Assembly (NCBI GenBank): GCA_009698975.1
Contig: WLPB01000056.1
Coordinates: forward strand, 1-7,127
Source: Actinomycetota bacterium
GTDB lineage: Bacteria > Actinomycetota > Actinomycetes > Nanopelagicales > Nanopelagicaceae
Direction: 5' to 3'
Length of the DNA: 7,127 nucleotides
Position 1 is the first letter of the stretch, and each line of letters begins with the position of its first letter. This document shows, in pieces, positions 6,262 to 7,127 of the stretch. Made by a program: the position numbers and the translations under genes. Below the pieces are notes generated by a model. That model was not told the origin of the DNA. It searched no databases and saw only the letters and a program-made list of their open reading frames with translations.

Positions 6262-7127
6262 ATGAGTACTGAACGTCTCGACAAAGCTCTCTCTCGTCTT
6301 ATTGAAGAAGGTTCAATGAGTTCCGAGCAGGGAGCTTTGTTGCGTCAGGCCTATCTAGAAGGCGATGGCCGCTCGGAGTCACGTGTCTCAGTTTTTGCAG
6401 AAATTGCTATCTACCTCGGCGGCACATTCGTCTTATTTGCAACCACTTTGATTGCAGGTGATAAATGGCAACAATCTCCCCTCGTCATACGAACAGGTTT
6501 GTTGGTAGCTCTTGCTATTGGACTTGCTACTCTTGCTCTTTTTCTTGGAGATAAGAGTGCGATGCGTCTGCGGCTCACCAGTGTGCTCTCGATGGGTTCT
6601 GCTATTGCTGCTACGGGTGCGGTTGCAATCGCGATAAAAGTCGACGGGGCACCCTGGCTACCCTTCTCGGTCGGAACAGCAATTGCGCTCTTCTTCTTTA
6701 TTCGTCACCAACATGAGATTTTACATATCGGCACTTACGGGTATTTGTTTATTACTGGTTTACTGATCCTTGGGGCAATTACAAGCACTGAACCAGAAGA
6801 TTCAATTGTCTACGCTTTTTATTGGATTGTTCTGGCGAGCATCTGGCTCTACCTATCGCTGACAAAGATGATTGACGCGCTTTTGGGATACCTCATTAGC
6901 ACAGCGACTTTTTTCCTCGCTATACAATTTCTATTTATTTCAGATAATCGTCTTATCTCTTATCTGGTCTCCATTGCGGCGGCTATCGCCCTGGGATGGA
7001 TATTCCTTCAAGAACGTCGTTGGCCTTTGATGCTCGGGGTAGTTCTCATTACAACTTTCACTGTTGGTGAATTTGTAGGATCAACCTTAGGTGGCTCAAT
7101 AGGAGCCCTTCTTGGCCTCTTTGCAGC
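6262..7127 (+). CDS. DUF2157-type multi-pass membrane protein, 3' end beyond the window
   Basis: An open frame from ATG 6262 runs without a stop to the right edge (288 complete codons plus two bases). The first 40 or so residues are hydrophilic and helical. They include LSRLIEEGSMSSEQGALL at about 10-27, which resembles the N-terminal segment of DUF2157 proteins (a helix, a Gly-x-[IM]-S turn, then a helix with Gln). About ten hydrophobic segments follow, at roughly 44-65, 75-95, 105-126, 132-147, 155-172, 182-200, 205-227, 231-249, 255-272 and from 275 to the edge. The protein is therefore a polytopic inner-membrane protein. DUF2157 has no established function, and no catalytic motif is visible. 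The gene lies 12 nt after the SIMPL gene on the same strand, so the two may be co-expressed. The start is chosen as the first ATG after the SIMPL stop and has no proper Shine-Dalgarno. I am sure it is a gene; the family assignment is moderate. Confidence 0.82.
   Translation, partial: MSTERLDKALSRLIEEGSMSSEQGALLRQAYLEGDGRSESRVSVFAEIAIYLGGTFVLFATTLIAGDKWQQSPLVIRTGLLVALAIGLATLALFLGDKSAMRLRLTSVLSMGSAIAATGAVAIAIKVDGAPWLPFSVGTAIALFFFIRHQHEILHIGTYGYLFITGLLILGAITSTEPEDSIVYAFYWIVLASIWLYLSLTKMIDALLGYLISTATFFLAIQFLFISDNRLISYLVSIAAAIALGWIFLQERRWPLMLGVVLITTFTVGEFVGSTLGGSIGALLGLFA

Overview
The window looks like chromosomal housekeeping DNA from a compact, mid-GC bacterium. A streamlined actinobacterium, such as a freshwater acI/Nanopelagicales-type lineage, is my best guess. 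The reasons are a tRNA gene without an encoded CCA end, gaps of only 12-15 nt between co-directional genes, start codons mostly without Shine-Dalgarno sequences, and a glycosyltransferase with the NVGGPA N-terminus common in actinobacteria. The taxonomic call is inference. No mobile element, CRISPR array, integrase or phage gene is visible.

Layout, left to right. Positions 1-12 may be the first four codons of a minus-strand gene running off the left edge. Next come a short AT-rich spacer with a 9-bp direct repeat and a minus-strand tRNA-Lys(UUU). A 94-nt divergent spacer separates the tRNA from a complete plus-strand M3 metallopeptidase (peptidyl-dipeptidase Dcp type). This gene runs tail-to-tail into a minus-strand zinc alcohol dehydrogenase (YahK/CAD type), and the two stop codons overlap by 4 nt. 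The dehydrogenase lies 15 nt downstream of a minus-strand Sua5-type threonylcarbamoyl-AMP synthase (tRNA t6A modification). A divergent spacer of about 56 nt then leads to a plus-strand cluster: a GT4-family glycosyltransferase, a secreted SIMPL/DUF541 protein, and a DUF2157-type multi-pass membrane protein cut by the right edge.

How they may work together: the left half is cytoplasmic housekeeping (tRNA supply, peptide breakdown, aldehyde/alcohol redox, tRNA modification). The right-hand cluster of three is envelope-oriented (glycan transfer, an exported protein, a polytopic membrane protein) and may be one transcription unit, although no shared pathway can be read from sequence. Sua5 makes the intermediate for t6A37, which is found in ANN-decoding tRNAs such as tRNA-Lys(UUU). 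That tRNA is encoded about 3 kb away, which is probably coincidence.

The most interesting signal is not a gene. A -10-like hexamer lies 6-7 nt upstream of the preferred start codon of all six substantial protein genes, and in three cases it fills most of the tiny intergenic gap. This suggests leaderless transcripts and separate internal promoters. A second point is a Glu-to-Gln change in the EX7E motif of the glycosyltransferase. I see no convincing previously undescribed multi-gene system here.
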